64,000 nt of DNA from an uncultured Anaerotruncus sp. Its GTDB lineage: Bacteria > Bacillota > Clostridia > Oscillospirales > Acutalibacteraceae. The notes under the pieces are model-generated. The model was not told where the DNA came from. It saw nothing but the letters and a program-made list of their open reading frames with translations, and did no database searches. Shown piece after piece: positions 54,983 to 62,827 of this stretch. The first letter of the stretch is position 1; each line of letters begins with the position of its first letter. Location: the NCBI GenBank assembly GCA_900539775.1, contig UQDL01000001.1:248001-312000 (forward strand), read 5' to 3'. The translations under genes and the position numbers were made by a program.

Positions 54983-56344
54983 TTATTTTCCCACGCAAAA
55001 TTTGCTGAAAATATTGTTTACCACTTCCGTGGTGGCTTTTTTGCCCGTAAGCTCCAAAAGCTCATCAACTGCACAATCAATTAAAACGTTGATTGCATCA
55101 TATGTCATTCCCGCCTGCAAGGCATCAAGCGCTTCGTTCACGCTTTGCAGCGCATTTTTGCAGCACTGCTTTTGCCTGCGGTTGGCAAGCATCGGCGCCG
55201 CTGCATCAAAATCGGAAACGCCAAGCACATCCTCAACCGCTTTTGCAATTTCGTTAAGATATTCATCGCCCTTTGCACTTATGTAAACGGTTTTGGCAAA
55301 CGCCTCTTCAACGCTGCCGAGCCTGCCGGAATTTAAATCTATTTTGTTAACTGCCGCAACCGCCTTTTTGCCCTTGCATCTTTCAATAAGCTTTAAGTCG
55401 TTTTCATCAAGCGGCATACTGTTGTCAAACACGGCAATAACAAGCTCTGCGGAATCGATTTTTTCAAGTGCTCGGCGAATGCCTATCGCCTCCACCGTGT
55501 CATCGCTTTCACGAATCCCTGCCGTGTCGCTCAATCTTAAAGTTATGTTGCCGAGCCGCACGCTTTCCTCAACAATGTCTCTTGTTGTGCCTGCAATGTC
55601 GGTAACAATGCTTTTCTCTCTGCCTGCAAGCAAATTCATCAGCGTGGATTTGCCCGCATTCGGCTTGCCTACTATTGCAGTATCTACTCCCTGAGTTATA
55701 ATTTGCCCGTTTTCGTATCCTGCAAGCAGCTTTTCAAGGCTTGCTTTCGCCGCTTTCAGTGATTGCTCCAGCTCGCTTTCACCAAGCTCCGGAATTTCCT
55801 CGTCCGGATAATCCACCCATGCCGCCATAAGCGCACCGGTATCTTCCAAATTGCCAAGCACGGCATCAATCTGCCTGCTCAGCGAGCCTTGTAATAAATT
55901 ATAGCTTGCCTTTGCAGCCGTTTCGCCGTTTGAGGAAATCAGCTGCGCCACACTTTCCGCCTGCGTTAAATCCATTTTTCCGTTTAAAAACGCACGCTTT
56001 GTAAACTCTCCCGGCTCGGCAGGCACGGCGCCTGCTTCAAAAGCCGCTTCAAGTGTTTTTTGAACTATATATAATCCGCCGTGAACGGAGATTTCAACTG
56101 TGTTTTCGCCCGTGTAGCTTTTCGGCGCCCTGAAAACAAGCGCAACCGCATCGTCCGCAGCCTCGCCGCCGCAGATAACATTGCCGAATTTGGCACGGTA
56201 TCCGGCCAAATCGCAAAGGGCAGAGCCGTCTGCAGGCTCAAAAATTTTATCCGCAATTTCAATTGCCGAATCGCCGCTTATCCTTATAACGCCTATTCCG
56301 CCGGCGGAATTTCCCGTTGCCACGGCAGCAATCGTCTTTGCCAC
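54983..56344 (-). CDS. mnmE: tRNA modification GTPase MnmE (TrmE)
   Basis: This 453-residue protein has the N-terminal tetrahydrofolate-binding domain (about 1-118), a helical domain, and an inserted Ras-like GTPase (about 215-375) with G1 GKPNAGKST, switch TDIAGTTRD, G3 DTAG and G4 NKID. It ends in the essential FCVGK (C-x-G-K). Partner of MnmG in wobble-uridine modification. The start codon is GTG, with AGGAGAG upstream. A terminator lies between jag and this gene, so it heads its own transcript. Confidence 0.97.
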   Translation of the reverse strand: MAKTIAAVATGNSAGGIGVIRISGDSAIEIADKIFEPADGSALCDLAGYRAKFGNVICGGEAADDAVALVFRAPKSYTGENTVEISVHGGLYIVQKTLEAAFEAGAVPAEPGEFTKRAFLNGKMDLTQAESVAQLISSNGETAAKASYNLLQGSLSRQIDAVLGNLEDTGALMAAWVDYPDEEIPELGESELEQSLKAAKASLEKLLAGYENGQIITQGVDTAIVGKPNAGKSTLMNLLAGREKSIVTDIAGTTRDIVEESVRLGNITLRLSDTAGIRESDDTVEAIGIRRALEKIDSAELVIAVFDNSMPLDENDLKLIERCKGKKAVAAVNKIDLNSGRLGSVEEAFAKTVYISAKGDEYLNEIAKAVEDVLGVSDFDAAAPMLANRRQKQCCKNALQSVNEALDALQAGMTYDAINVLIDCAVDELLELTGKKATTEVVNNIFSKFCVGK

Positions 56345-56544
56345 AGCGCCACTCTCCTATCATACTATATTTTTTTAGCTAAATCAATTTTTTTTAAATC
56401 CAAAGGCGCAATTTTAACGCTTTGGCAATTTTGTAAATCTTTTCTTTGCTTTTTCAAAATGCACAATGGCGCAAAAGCAGCCCGTGCATAATTTTTCTGC
56501 AAAAGCAGGCAATCGCTCTTTGCGGCAATTGCCCCTAAAAGAGC

Positions 56545-56568
56545 AAAAAGGCCGGAAAACTCCGACCT
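56545..56568 (-). terminator. Terminator after jag
   Basis: On the minus strand AGGTCGGA pairs with TCCGGCCT (one G-U) around a four-base loop, followed by T. It divides the rpmH-to-jag transcript from mnmE. Confidence 0.75.
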
Positions 56569-56583
56569 CTCTCCGCAAGCGAA

Positions 56584-57552
56584 TTACTCTTCGCCGTTGT
56601 TGCTATTCACTTCAATTTTGCCGAATTTGGTAAAATCCTTGGGAAGGGGAGCAGCTTTTTTTGCATCAGATCTGCCGTTATCCGAATAAGACCTTCTGCC
56701 GCCTCTGTCTGAGCGATAGCGAACTCCGCCCTCGGGCTGAAGCATAACTTTTCTGTCTTGGCCGTAGCCAACGGAAATTGATTCAACACCCTCGATTTCC
56801 TGAACGGTTGTGTGAATAATTCTTCTTTCATATGGGTTCATCGGCTCAAAAGTGTATCTTCTGCCGCTTCTTGCCACATAATCTGCCTCTTTGCGTGCAA
56901 GATGCCTGAGTGTTTCAACTCTTTTTTCACGGTAATCACCAACATTGATAACAACTCTGATATATCTGCCGCAAAGCTTTTTAACATAAAGGCTTGTAAG
57001 ATATTGAAGCGAATCAAGAGTGTCGCCTCTTCTGCCGATGATAATGCCGTAATCATCGCAATCAACGGTAAGCTCAAGCACACCGTCATTTACCTCGCCG
57101 GTAATCTTGGCATCCTCAACCTTAAAGCCGTCTATAATTGTTTTAAGATAAGCCTCTGCCTGAGAAACAACCTCGCCGGGCACTTCAATCGGCTCTGCGG
57201 GTTCGGCAGCCTCTGCCTTTGCGGGGCGCTCTGCCTTTGCAGGGCGTTCCTGCCTTGCGGGGCGCTCTGCCTTTTCGGCTTTGTATTCCTTCTTCGGCTG
57301 TGGCTTTGCTTTTTTCTGCTGGGGTTTGCGGTCTTTCTTAACGACAATTTCGTAAGTAACCTTAACCTCTGCATCGCTGCCGCCGAAGAGGCCTAATATT
57401 TTCTTTTTCGGGAGGGCAATAACTTCCTCGTGAATATCTGCCGAAACAGGCGTTCCGAGTCCGTCCTTTGCAAGGGCGGCGGTGAGTCCTCTAACGGCAT
57501 CTGCCGCAGCATCTTCACGGGTTTTGCCGTGCCCGATATACTCGTATTTCAT
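56584..57552 (-). CDS. jag: RNA-binding protein Jag / KhpB
   Basis: This 322-residue protein has a Jag_N domain (about 1-70), a charged linker (about 75-125) with repeated RPA(K/R)xE units, a KH domain (about 150-220, GIIIGRRGDTLDSLQYL) and an R3H domain (about 225-285, RYTFEPMNPYERRIIHTTVQ), and a basic disordered tail. KhpB binds RNA, works with KhpA in cell-wall and division control, and is genetically linked to YidC, its upstream neighbour here (30 bases away). The linker repeats are probably variable between strains. Confidence 0.93.
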   Translation of the reverse strand: MKYEYIGHGKTREDAAADAVRGLTAALAKDGLGTPVSADIHEEVIALPKKKILGLFGGSDAEVKVTYEIVVKKDRKPQQKKAKPQPKKEYKAEKAERPARQERPAKAERPAKAEAAEPAEPIEVPGEVVSQAEAYLKTIIDGFKVEDAKITGEVNDGVLELTVDCDDYGIIIGRRGDTLDSLQYLTSLYVKKLCGRYIRVVINVGDYREKRVETLRHLARKEADYVARSGRRYTFEPMNPYERRIIHTTVQEIEGVESISVGYGQDRKVMLQPEGGVRYRSDRGGRRSYSDNGRSDAKKAAPLPKDFTKFGKIEVNSNNGEE

Positions 57553-57582
57553 ATAATCCTCCGATTATTTTGGTGTAAAGGC

Positions 57583-58590
57583 TTATTGAGCCTTTGTTCT
57601 TTTAATGCTTTGTTCCCTTGCCCTGCGCTGAATTGTGTTTTCAATCATATCTCTGGCTTGGCTCTTTTTCGGCGGGAAAAATTTAGCAAGAAACAGCTGC
57701 TGCAAAATTGCAACAACATTAGATACAGTCCAATAAAAGCCAACAGCTGCCGGCAGCTTAAACGCAATAAAGAACGAGAAAAGAGGCATCATAAGCATCA
57801 TCATCATCATGCTGCCCATTTGCTGAGCGGCGGCAGGGTTGTTTTTCTTTTGAATAAGCATTGAAACAACCGAAGAGCCAAGTGATGTTAAAAGCGATAA
57901 AATCGGAATTAAAACAACGCTGCTTTTCCAAGAGGGAAGCACCGTCATATCCATATTGCCGATATACATGCCTTCACGGAAGCTGTCTATCGCAGCGGCT
58001 TTGTCTGCTGTAAACAATTCAGGCCATTGAGAAATAAACGCATCTCTGTTTGCCGCCCAGTTTTCAAGAATACCAAGCTGCAAATAGTTGCCCGAATAAT
58101 CAAGTGTGTTTTTCAAATATTCGCCGATGGCCTGCTTAACAGAGGCATCTGTGAAATTGATTCCCAAAATATAAGAAAGCGGGTAATAGATAACACCAAC
58201 GATACCCATAAGGAAAATCATTTGGAAAACCATCGGCCCGCAGCCCATAGACATGGGGTTGTGGCCCTCTCTGGCATAAAGATCCTGTGTTTCCTGGTTA
58301 ACCTTCATTCTGTCTTTGGGATCGGGATATTTTTTTTGAATTTTTTGAATTTTCGGCTGCAATCTTGTGTTTTTTGCGGTGCTTTTTTGCTGGCGAATGT
58401 TAAGCGGCAGCAGCACAAGCCTTGTTAAAACAGTAAAAACTATAATTGCAATGAAATATTCATTGTTCATCATGGAAAGCAAAAGCTCCATGAATTTACC
58501 GAAAACCCAATAAAGCGGTTTAAAAATACCGTTTCCTTCACCCATCATCGAGCCGGCTTTAAGCGCAGGTTGAAGTAATAAATTAAACAT
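57583..58590 (-). CDS. yidC: Membrane protein insertase YidC
   Basis: This 335-residue integral membrane protein has the five core segments of the YidC/Oxa1/Alb3 family, with the conserved positive residue early in the core (VLTRLVLLPLNIRQQKS) and the KYPDPKDRMKVNQETQDLY cytoplasmic coiled hairpin. It inserts membrane proteins with or without SecYEG. It lacks an evident lipoprotein cysteine at the N-terminus. An extra extracellular loop (about 150-210) and a Met-rich segment (MGSMMMMMLMM) are notable. It follows yidD by 31 bases. Confidence 0.95.
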   Translation of the reverse strand: MFNLLLQPALKAGSMMGEGNGIFKPLYWVFGKFMELLLSMMNNEYFIAIIVFTVLTRLVLLPLNIRQQKSTAKNTRLQPKIQKIQKKYPDPKDRMKVNQETQDLYAREGHNPMSMGCGPMVFQMIFLMGIVGVIYYPLSYILGINFTDASVKQAIGEYLKNTLDYSGNYLQLGILENWAANRDAFISQWPELFTADKAAAIDSFREGMYIGNMDMTVLPSWKSSVVLIPILSLLTSLGSSVVSMLIQKKNNPAAAQQMGSMMMMMLMMPLFSFFIAFKLPAAVGFYWTVSNVVAILQQLFLAKFFPPKKSQARDMIENTIQRRAREQSIKRTKAQ

Positions 58591-58621
58591 TTGGTTTCCT
58601 CATTATAATAATGATAAAAGC

Positions 58622-58861
58622 TTATTGCTTTTTTTTTGGAGGAACGGGGTCGTATCCGCCTTTAAAAAACGGATTGCATCGTAAAATTCGCCTTGCGGCA
58701 AGCAAACTGCCTTTAAAAATGCCGTGCACCTCTATTGCCTCTATCGCATATTGCGAGCAGGTTGGGGTGTAGCGGCAGGCTCCGCCCGAAAATCTTGGGC
58801 TCAGGGTTGTTTGATAAGTTCTGATAAGAAAAATCATTGCCCTTTTAATTAAATTTTTCAT
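58622..58861 (-). CDS. yidD: Membrane protein insertion efficiency factor YidD
   Basis: This 79-residue protein has the family pattern: an amphipathic N-terminal helix (IKRAMIFLIRTYQTTLSP) followed by GACRYTPTCSQYAIEAIEVHG with the conserved cysteines and CNPFFKGGYDPVP. It assists YidC-dependent insertion at the inner face of the membrane. Its ATG overlaps the rnpA stop by four bases (ATGA), the usual arrangement. Confidence 0.96.
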   Translation of the reverse strand: MKNLIKRAMIFLIRTYQTTLSPRFSGGACRYTPTCSQYAIEAIEVHGIFKGSLLAARRILRCNPFFKGGYDPVPPKKKQ

Positions 58862-59190
58862 TCAATCACACCAAGCTGAATTAGCTGCTTTTCCATATCC
58901 GCAAGCACCTGCTGCATTTTAACCTCGCATGTGCTTGTTCTGGCAACGAAAACAATGTCGCAATTTGCGCAAAATCTGCCCTCAAGCTGCGAAAATGCAG
59001 CCCTTATAACACGCCTTGCACGGTTGCGGCGGTAAGCCTTGCCGATTTTTTTGCCTGTTGTTATTCCAACACGCACTCCCGGCCGCTTGCATTTCATAAC
59101 ATATGTTACCAGGTTTTTGGAAGCGCTGCTTTTGCCTCTGTAATAAAGGCGGCGAAAATCCTTGTTTTCTTTAAGAGCTGTGCTTTTCAC
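58858..59190 (-). CDS. rnpA: Ribonuclease P protein component
   Basis: This 110-residue basic protein carries the RNR motif in AYRRNRARRVIRAAF (about 52-66), which contacts the P RNA, and the N-terminal KENKDFRRLYYRG. With the RNA subunit it matures tRNA 5' ends. The start codon is GTG (GTGAAAAGC), with GGAATGG upstream. It lies between rpmH and yidD in the standard order. Confidence 0.95.
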   Translation of the reverse strand: MKSTALKENKDFRRLYYRGKSSASKNLVTYVMKCKRPGVRVGITTGKKIGKAYRRNRARRVIRAAFSQLEGRFCANCDIVFVARTSTCEVKMQQVLADMEKQLIQLGVIE

Positions 59191-59241
59191 GAAACCATTC
59201 CTTTTGCGCGGGCTTTTAATTTACCCGCAATATTGAAGAAA

Positions 59242-59376
59242 TCAGTATGAAAGCTTCTTTCTGCCCTTTGAACGGCGACGAGCCAATACCTTTCTTCCGT
59301 TTCTTGTTGACATTCTCTTTCTGAAACCGTGTTCCATCTTTGCATGTCTCTTCTTCGGCTGAAATGTTCTTTTCAT
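59242..59376 (-). CDS. rpmH: Ribosomal protein L34
   Basis: Reading the minus strand from ATG 59376 gives a 44-residue basic protein that starts MKRTFQPKKRHAKMEHGFRK and ends GRKKLSY, with RMSTRNGRKVLARRRSKGRK in between: unmistakable L34. AAAGGTAGTG precedes the ATG, with the promoter 135 bases further upstream. It is the first gene of the rpmH-rnpA-yidD-yidC-jag transcript. dnaA, usually divergent from it in Firmicutes, is not there. Confidence 0.96.
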   Translation of the reverse strand: MKRTFQPKKRHAKMEHGFRKRMSTRNGRKVLARRRSKGRKKLSY

Positions 59377-59511
59377 TAAAATTCACTACCTTTCACAGAC
59401 TAAACTTGTCTTAATCCTTATGTTCTCTGCACGGTATAGTGCAGGCAATCACCAAGATAACGCCGCAGGCAATAATATATACTCCTCGGTTTATCTACAT
59501 TAGCGAACAAT

Positions 59512-59541
59512 ATTATATATTAAAATAACCGAGCTTGTCAA
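59512..59541 (-). promoter_or_regulatory. Promoter of rpmH operon
   Basis: On the minus strand TTGACA (59536-59541), 18-base spacer, TATAAT (59512-59517). The leader is about 130 bases. A TTATCTACA nonamer (59491-59499, plus strand), one base from the DnaA-box TTATCCACA, lies in the leader. Confidence 0.85.
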
Positions 59542-59558
59542 CTAAAAAATAATAAATC

Positions 59559-59587
59559 TTGTTTTTATTAAAATTATATATTATAAT
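59559..59587 (+). promoter_or_regulatory. Promoter of the nucleosidase gene
   Basis: TTGTTT (59559-59564), 17-base spacer, TATAAT (59582-59587), divergent from the rpmH promoter. Confidence 0.6.
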
Positions 59588-59668
59588 AACACTATATTTT
59601 GTGGGCGTGCGTTGCTTGCACAACAAGATTGCCGCCGCCAAAAATTGTTATTGCGTGAGGTTTTAATT

Positions 59669-60379
59669 ATGATTTGCATTATCGGCGCCATGGATGTGGA
59701 AATAAACAGCGTTAAAAGCAAAATCGAAAATTCCGTTTGCACAAAAATCGCAGGCATTGATTTTGTGTGCGGCGAAATAAACGGCAGCACTGTTTGCGCC
59801 GCACAATGCGGCCCCGGCAAAATAAATGCCGCCCTTTGCGCTCAAATTATGGCAGATCGCTTTGATGCGGATGAAATTATAAATATCGGAGTGGGCTGCT
59901 CGCTTTCGCCTGATGTTGCAATCAAAAACATTGTTGTTGCCTCAGATGTGTGCCAATATGATATTGATATAACGGCGCTCGGCGAGCCAAAGGGATATAT
60001 CAACGGGCTTAACACAATTAAAATAAAAACAGATGCCGCCGTTTCCGAATCGCTTGCACGCATTGCAATCAATTCCGGCGAAAAAATTCACCGCGGCACC
60101 GTTGCCAGCGGAGACACTTTTATTGCATCCGCAAAATTAAAATCAGAAATTGCCGCCGAATTCGGCGCAATCTGCGGCGAAATGGAGGGCGGCGCAATCG
60201 GCCAGGTTGCCGCCGCAAACAAAATTCCTTTTGCCGTGCTTCGCTCGGTAAGCGATGGGGGAGACGCTTCTGCCGCAATGGATTATCCAACATTTAAGCA
60301 GCTGGCGGCGGAAAAATCAACAGCCATCATCTTAAAATATCTTAAATCCAAAAAAATGCAAATTGAAATGGAATATTGA
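59669..60379 (+). CDS. mtnN: 5'-methylthioadenosine / S-adenosylhomocysteine nucleosidase
   Basis: The start is placed at ATG 59669 (MICIIGAMDVEINSVKSKI), the family N-terminus, after GTGAGG; an in-frame TTG at 59612 is unlikely. The 236-residue enzyme has the catalytic and substrate motifs CGPGKINA, NIGVGCSLSPDV, EMEGGAIGQVA (purine/ribose contact) and RSVSDGGD (catalytic Asp). It hydrolyses MTA and SAH to adenine and thio-sugars, serving methionine salvage and methyl-cycle clearance. It stands where dnaA is usually found. Confidence 0.95.
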   Translation: MICIIGAMDVEINSVKSKIENSVCTKIAGIDFVCGEINGSTVCAAQCGPGKINAALCAQIMADRFDADEIINIGVGCSLSPDVAIKNIVVASDVCQYDIDITALGEPKGYINGLNTIKIKTDAAVSESLARIAINSGEKIHRGTVASGDTFIASAKLKSEIAAEFGAICGEMEGGAIGQVAAANKIPFAVLRSVSDGGDASAAMDYPTFKQLAAEKSTAIILKYLKSKKMQIEMEY

Positions 60380-60420
60380 AACGCTTTTTCGTAATGCGCC
60401 GGGCACGGGCTTAACGGCGC

Positions 60421-60444
60421 AAAAAAAGGGCGGAAAAACCGCCC
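60421..60444 (-). terminator. Terminator after the XRE regulator gene
   Basis: GGGCGG (60428-60433) and CCGCCC (60439-60444) with a five-base loop; on the minus strand seven T follow. It lies about 100 bases past the regulator's stop. Confidence 0.8.
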
Positions 60445-60546
60445 CTCTGATTATCATATAATATTTTTCGGCTGCAAAAATCAGTCGCTCGGTTGCGCTG
60501 CCGGCAATCCGCTTGCAACTTCGGCTTAATGTGTTTATCGAAAAAA

Positions 60547-61191
60547 TTATTCCGCAATAAACGCATTCATTATGTATTCCTCTGCCTCGCTTATCATTTT
60601 TGCAAGGGCATTTTCATCCATTGAAGTGCCGTCTGTATCAAAGCGTGTTTTATCCTCAATAAAGGCAAAGCGTGAATCAAGCACGGCAATCGCCGCACTT
60701 GCAAGCTCGTGGCCCAAATTGTAATCAAGCCTGAACATATCGCTTGAAAGCAGGCCGGCCTTCGCCATGGTAAGCGCGCCTCTGTAAATGCAAAGCATAT
60801 AATATGCATGCAAATAATTTGCAATCGTTTTATCCGTTGCGGATGAGGTGGCAAGGTCTATCAAAATTTTTGTGCTCTGCGAAAGTGTGTTAATTGAAAC
60901 ACCGTCGGAATCGTCGCCGGAAAGCTTGTCGAAATAATCCTCATCAATCCCGTATCTGCTTTTTGAAACGCCAAGCAGGTAATCGGTTGTAACGCCGTAA
61001 TATTCGCTGCATTTTATAACGAAATCAAGCCCGCATTCACGAATTCCTTTTTCATAGTGGCTAAGCAGCGCTTGGCTTATTCCCAAATCCGCCGCCGCCT
61101 TTTTTTGGCTGCTGCCTCTTTCTTTTCTAAGCTGCGAAAGAATCATTGCAAATTTTGATTTTTTTTCGTTTGTAGCTTTTTTATCGTTCAT
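60547..61191 (-). CDS. XRE-family helix-turn-helix regulator
   Basis: This 214-residue protein has an N-terminal Cro/CI-type helix-turn-helix (about 15-75, FAMILSQLRKERGSSQKKAAADLGISQALLSHYEKG, with YGVTTDYLLGVS closing the domain) and a helical C-terminal part (about 95-210) of unknown role, probably for dimerisation or ligand binding. AAAGGA precedes the ATG. It is convergent with mtnN and divergent from the phosphatase gene, so its target is not obvious; self-regulation is likely. Confidence 0.88.
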   Translation of the reverse strand: MNDKKATNEKKSKFAMILSQLRKERGSSQKKAAADLGISQALLSHYEKGIRECGLDFVIKCSEYYGVTTDYLLGVSKSRYGIDEDYFDKLSGDDSDGVSINTLSQSTKILIDLATSSATDKTIANYLHAYYMLCIYRGALTMAKAGLLSSDMFRLDYNLGHELASAAIAVLDSRFAFIEDKTRFDTDGTSMDENALAKMISEAEEYIMNAFIAE

Positions 61192-61382
61192 TAAAAAAAT
61201 CCTTTCGCCGCCGAGAATGCGGCTGTTTTTTACCCTTTAACATCCCTCGTTATACCGTCAGTAATTATACTGCTTGTATTGCCGTTTGTAAAGAGTAAAT
61301 TTAAAATGTAAACATTTTGTAATTATTCGCCCGTATATCCGTTTTTGCGGCATTTTTCGGGCTTTGTTTTGGAGTGTTAAAA

Positions 61383-62018
61383 ATGAAAACTTTCACCGTT
61401 TATCTTTATCGCCACGGAATAACAAAAGGAAATCTAAACGCACAGTATATTGGGCATACGGATCTTCCGCTAACTAGTGATAGTGTTTTGCAGCTCAGAA
61501 ATATCAAAGCGCACTGCCATTATCCGCAGGTGAGTGCGGTGTTTACCTCGCCGTTGAAGCGCAGCGTTGATTCTGCAAATATAATGTTTCCGAAAAATAA
61601 TCCGCTTGTAATAAATGAGCTTATCGAATATGATTTCGGTGAGTTTGAAGGGCTTACGGCGGAGGAATTAAAAGATAACGACGATTTTAAAGCCTGGATG
61701 CAGGGCGATATGAACTCACGCCCTCCCTTCGGTGAAAGCAATGCGGAATTTATTCACCGTGTTTGCTCTGCCTTTGAAAAAATTGTGGATGGGCTTATAA
61801 AAACGCAAACCGAAACCGCCGCAATCGTTTGCCACGCAGGCGTGTTGATGACCATTCTTTCGTGCTACGGCTTGCCTGAGGCACCTATGGCACATTGGCA
61901 AATGGATCCCGGCTACGGCTTTAAGCTTCGCATAACTCCGTCGCTTTGGATGCGTGCAAACAAGCTTGAAGTGGCAGACACCGCACCCGTTTCCGCAAAG
62001 GAAGCACCGCAATCATAA
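61383..62018 (+). CDS. Histidine phosphatase family protein (phosphoglycerate mutase-like)
   Basis: The start is set at ATG 61383 (MKTFTVYLYRHG), nine bases after GGAGTG. The 211-residue enzyme has the phospho-accepting His in YLYRHGITKGN, the second catalytic His in VCHAGVLMTIL and the acidic segment EYDFGEFEGL of the branch-1 histidine phosphatases (GpmB/CobC-like). It may dephosphorylate sugar phosphates or alpha-ribazole phosphate; no cobalamin genes are near, so the substrate is open. Confidence 0.88.
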   Translation: MKTFTVYLYRHGITKGNLNAQYIGHTDLPLTSDSVLQLRNIKAHCHYPQVSAVFTSPLKRSVDSANIMFPKNNPLVINELIEYDFGEFEGLTAEELKDNDDFKAWMQGDMNSRPPFGESNAEFIHRVCSAFEKIVDGLIKTQTETAAIVCHAGVLMTILSCYGLPEAPMAHWQMDPGYGFKLRITPSLWMRANKLEVADTAPVSAKEAPQS

Positions 62019-62036
62019 TATTTTAATTTTCGGCAT

Positions 62037-62068
62037 AAAAAAAGGGCGGATATTTAATATCCGCCCTT
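62037..62068. terminator. Bidirectional terminator between convergent genes
   Basis: A perfect 23-base inverted repeat (62044-62066; GGGCGGATAT / ATATCCGCCC with a three-base centre) has seven A on the left. It serves mainly the minus-strand mgtC-like gene, whose stop is 13 bases away, and probably the phosphatase gene too. Confidence 0.85.
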
Positions 62069-62080
62069 AAATTTTGCGTT

Positions 62081-62803
62081 TTATTCGGTTATGTGCTTCC
62101 AGCCGGTTGAAATAATATCCTCGTGCTTGCCCACATGGGTTATGATGTGCTCAACAAGCTCATTATTTTTTGTTTTGGTTGAAAGCTCTGCTCTGATTTT
62201 TACATTGCCGCCGTCCATATCCGACATTTGCAGGTTTCGCAGCAAAATGTTATCAAGTTCTCGCAGATATTCAATGATGTTTTTCTTAATTTCGTCTGCA
62301 TTTTCTTCTGAGCAAACAATTGAAATTCTGTAAAACGTTTCCTGCTTGCTTGATTTTTGCTTATCATATTCCTGCTTTTTGGTTATCCAATCCGTGATGG
62401 GGTGAATAACAAGGTGGGAAACAACAATTGTGAGTGCCACCATAATCGCAAACAAAGGATTATCAAGGCAGCAAAGAATACCCACTGCGGCAGAAGCCCA
62501 AATAGATGCCGCCGTGTTTATGCCCTTAATCTTTGTGCCGTCGCTGATGATAACACCGGCACCCAAAAAACCGATGCCCGAAACGATTTGGGCAGCAACA
62601 CGGGTGAAATCGGAAGTGTTTTCTCTTGACGGTGCAAGAAATGAAAAAGATGTAAATGCAAAAGCGCCCACGCAAACGATAACATTGGTTAATATTCCCG
62701 TTTTGTGCTTTGTGAGCTGGCGCTCGGAACCCATTATGATACCTAAAACCACGGCAATGCCAAGCCTAATGGCAAATCCCTCCGGGGTAGTGATCAATGG
62801 CAT
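62081..62803 (-). CDS. MgtC/SapB family membrane protein
   Basis: This 240-residue protein has four or five membrane segments in the first 145 residues with the family motif GSERQLTKHKTGILTNVIVCVGA, VSGIGFLGAGVI and NTAASIWASAAVG, then a cytoplasmic ACT-like domain (about 160-240). MgtC-type proteins are tied to magnesium homeostasis and, in pathogens, growth in low Mg2+; the molecular activity is unsettled. AAGGAG precedes the ATG. It follows the LCP gene by 24 bases in the same direction. Confidence 0.9.
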   Translation of the reverse strand: MPLITTPEGFAIRLGIAVVLGIIMGSERQLTKHKTGILTNVIVCVGAFAFTSFSFLAPSRENTSDFTRVAAQIVSGIGFLGAGVIISDGTKIKGINTAASIWASAAVGILCCLDNPLFAIMVALTIVVSHLVIHPITDWITKKQEYDKQKSSKQETFYRISIVCSEENADEIKKNIIEYLRELDNILLRNLQMSDMDGGNVKIRAELSTKTKNNELVEHIITHVGKHEDIISTGWKHITE

Positions 62804-62827
62804 TTTATATCTGCTCCTTTTTAAATA

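Noticed and set aside
59491..59499. TTATCTACA as evidence of the replication origin at rpmH
   Set aside because: A single near-match to a DnaA box is not enough, and dnaA/dnaN are absent on the other side.
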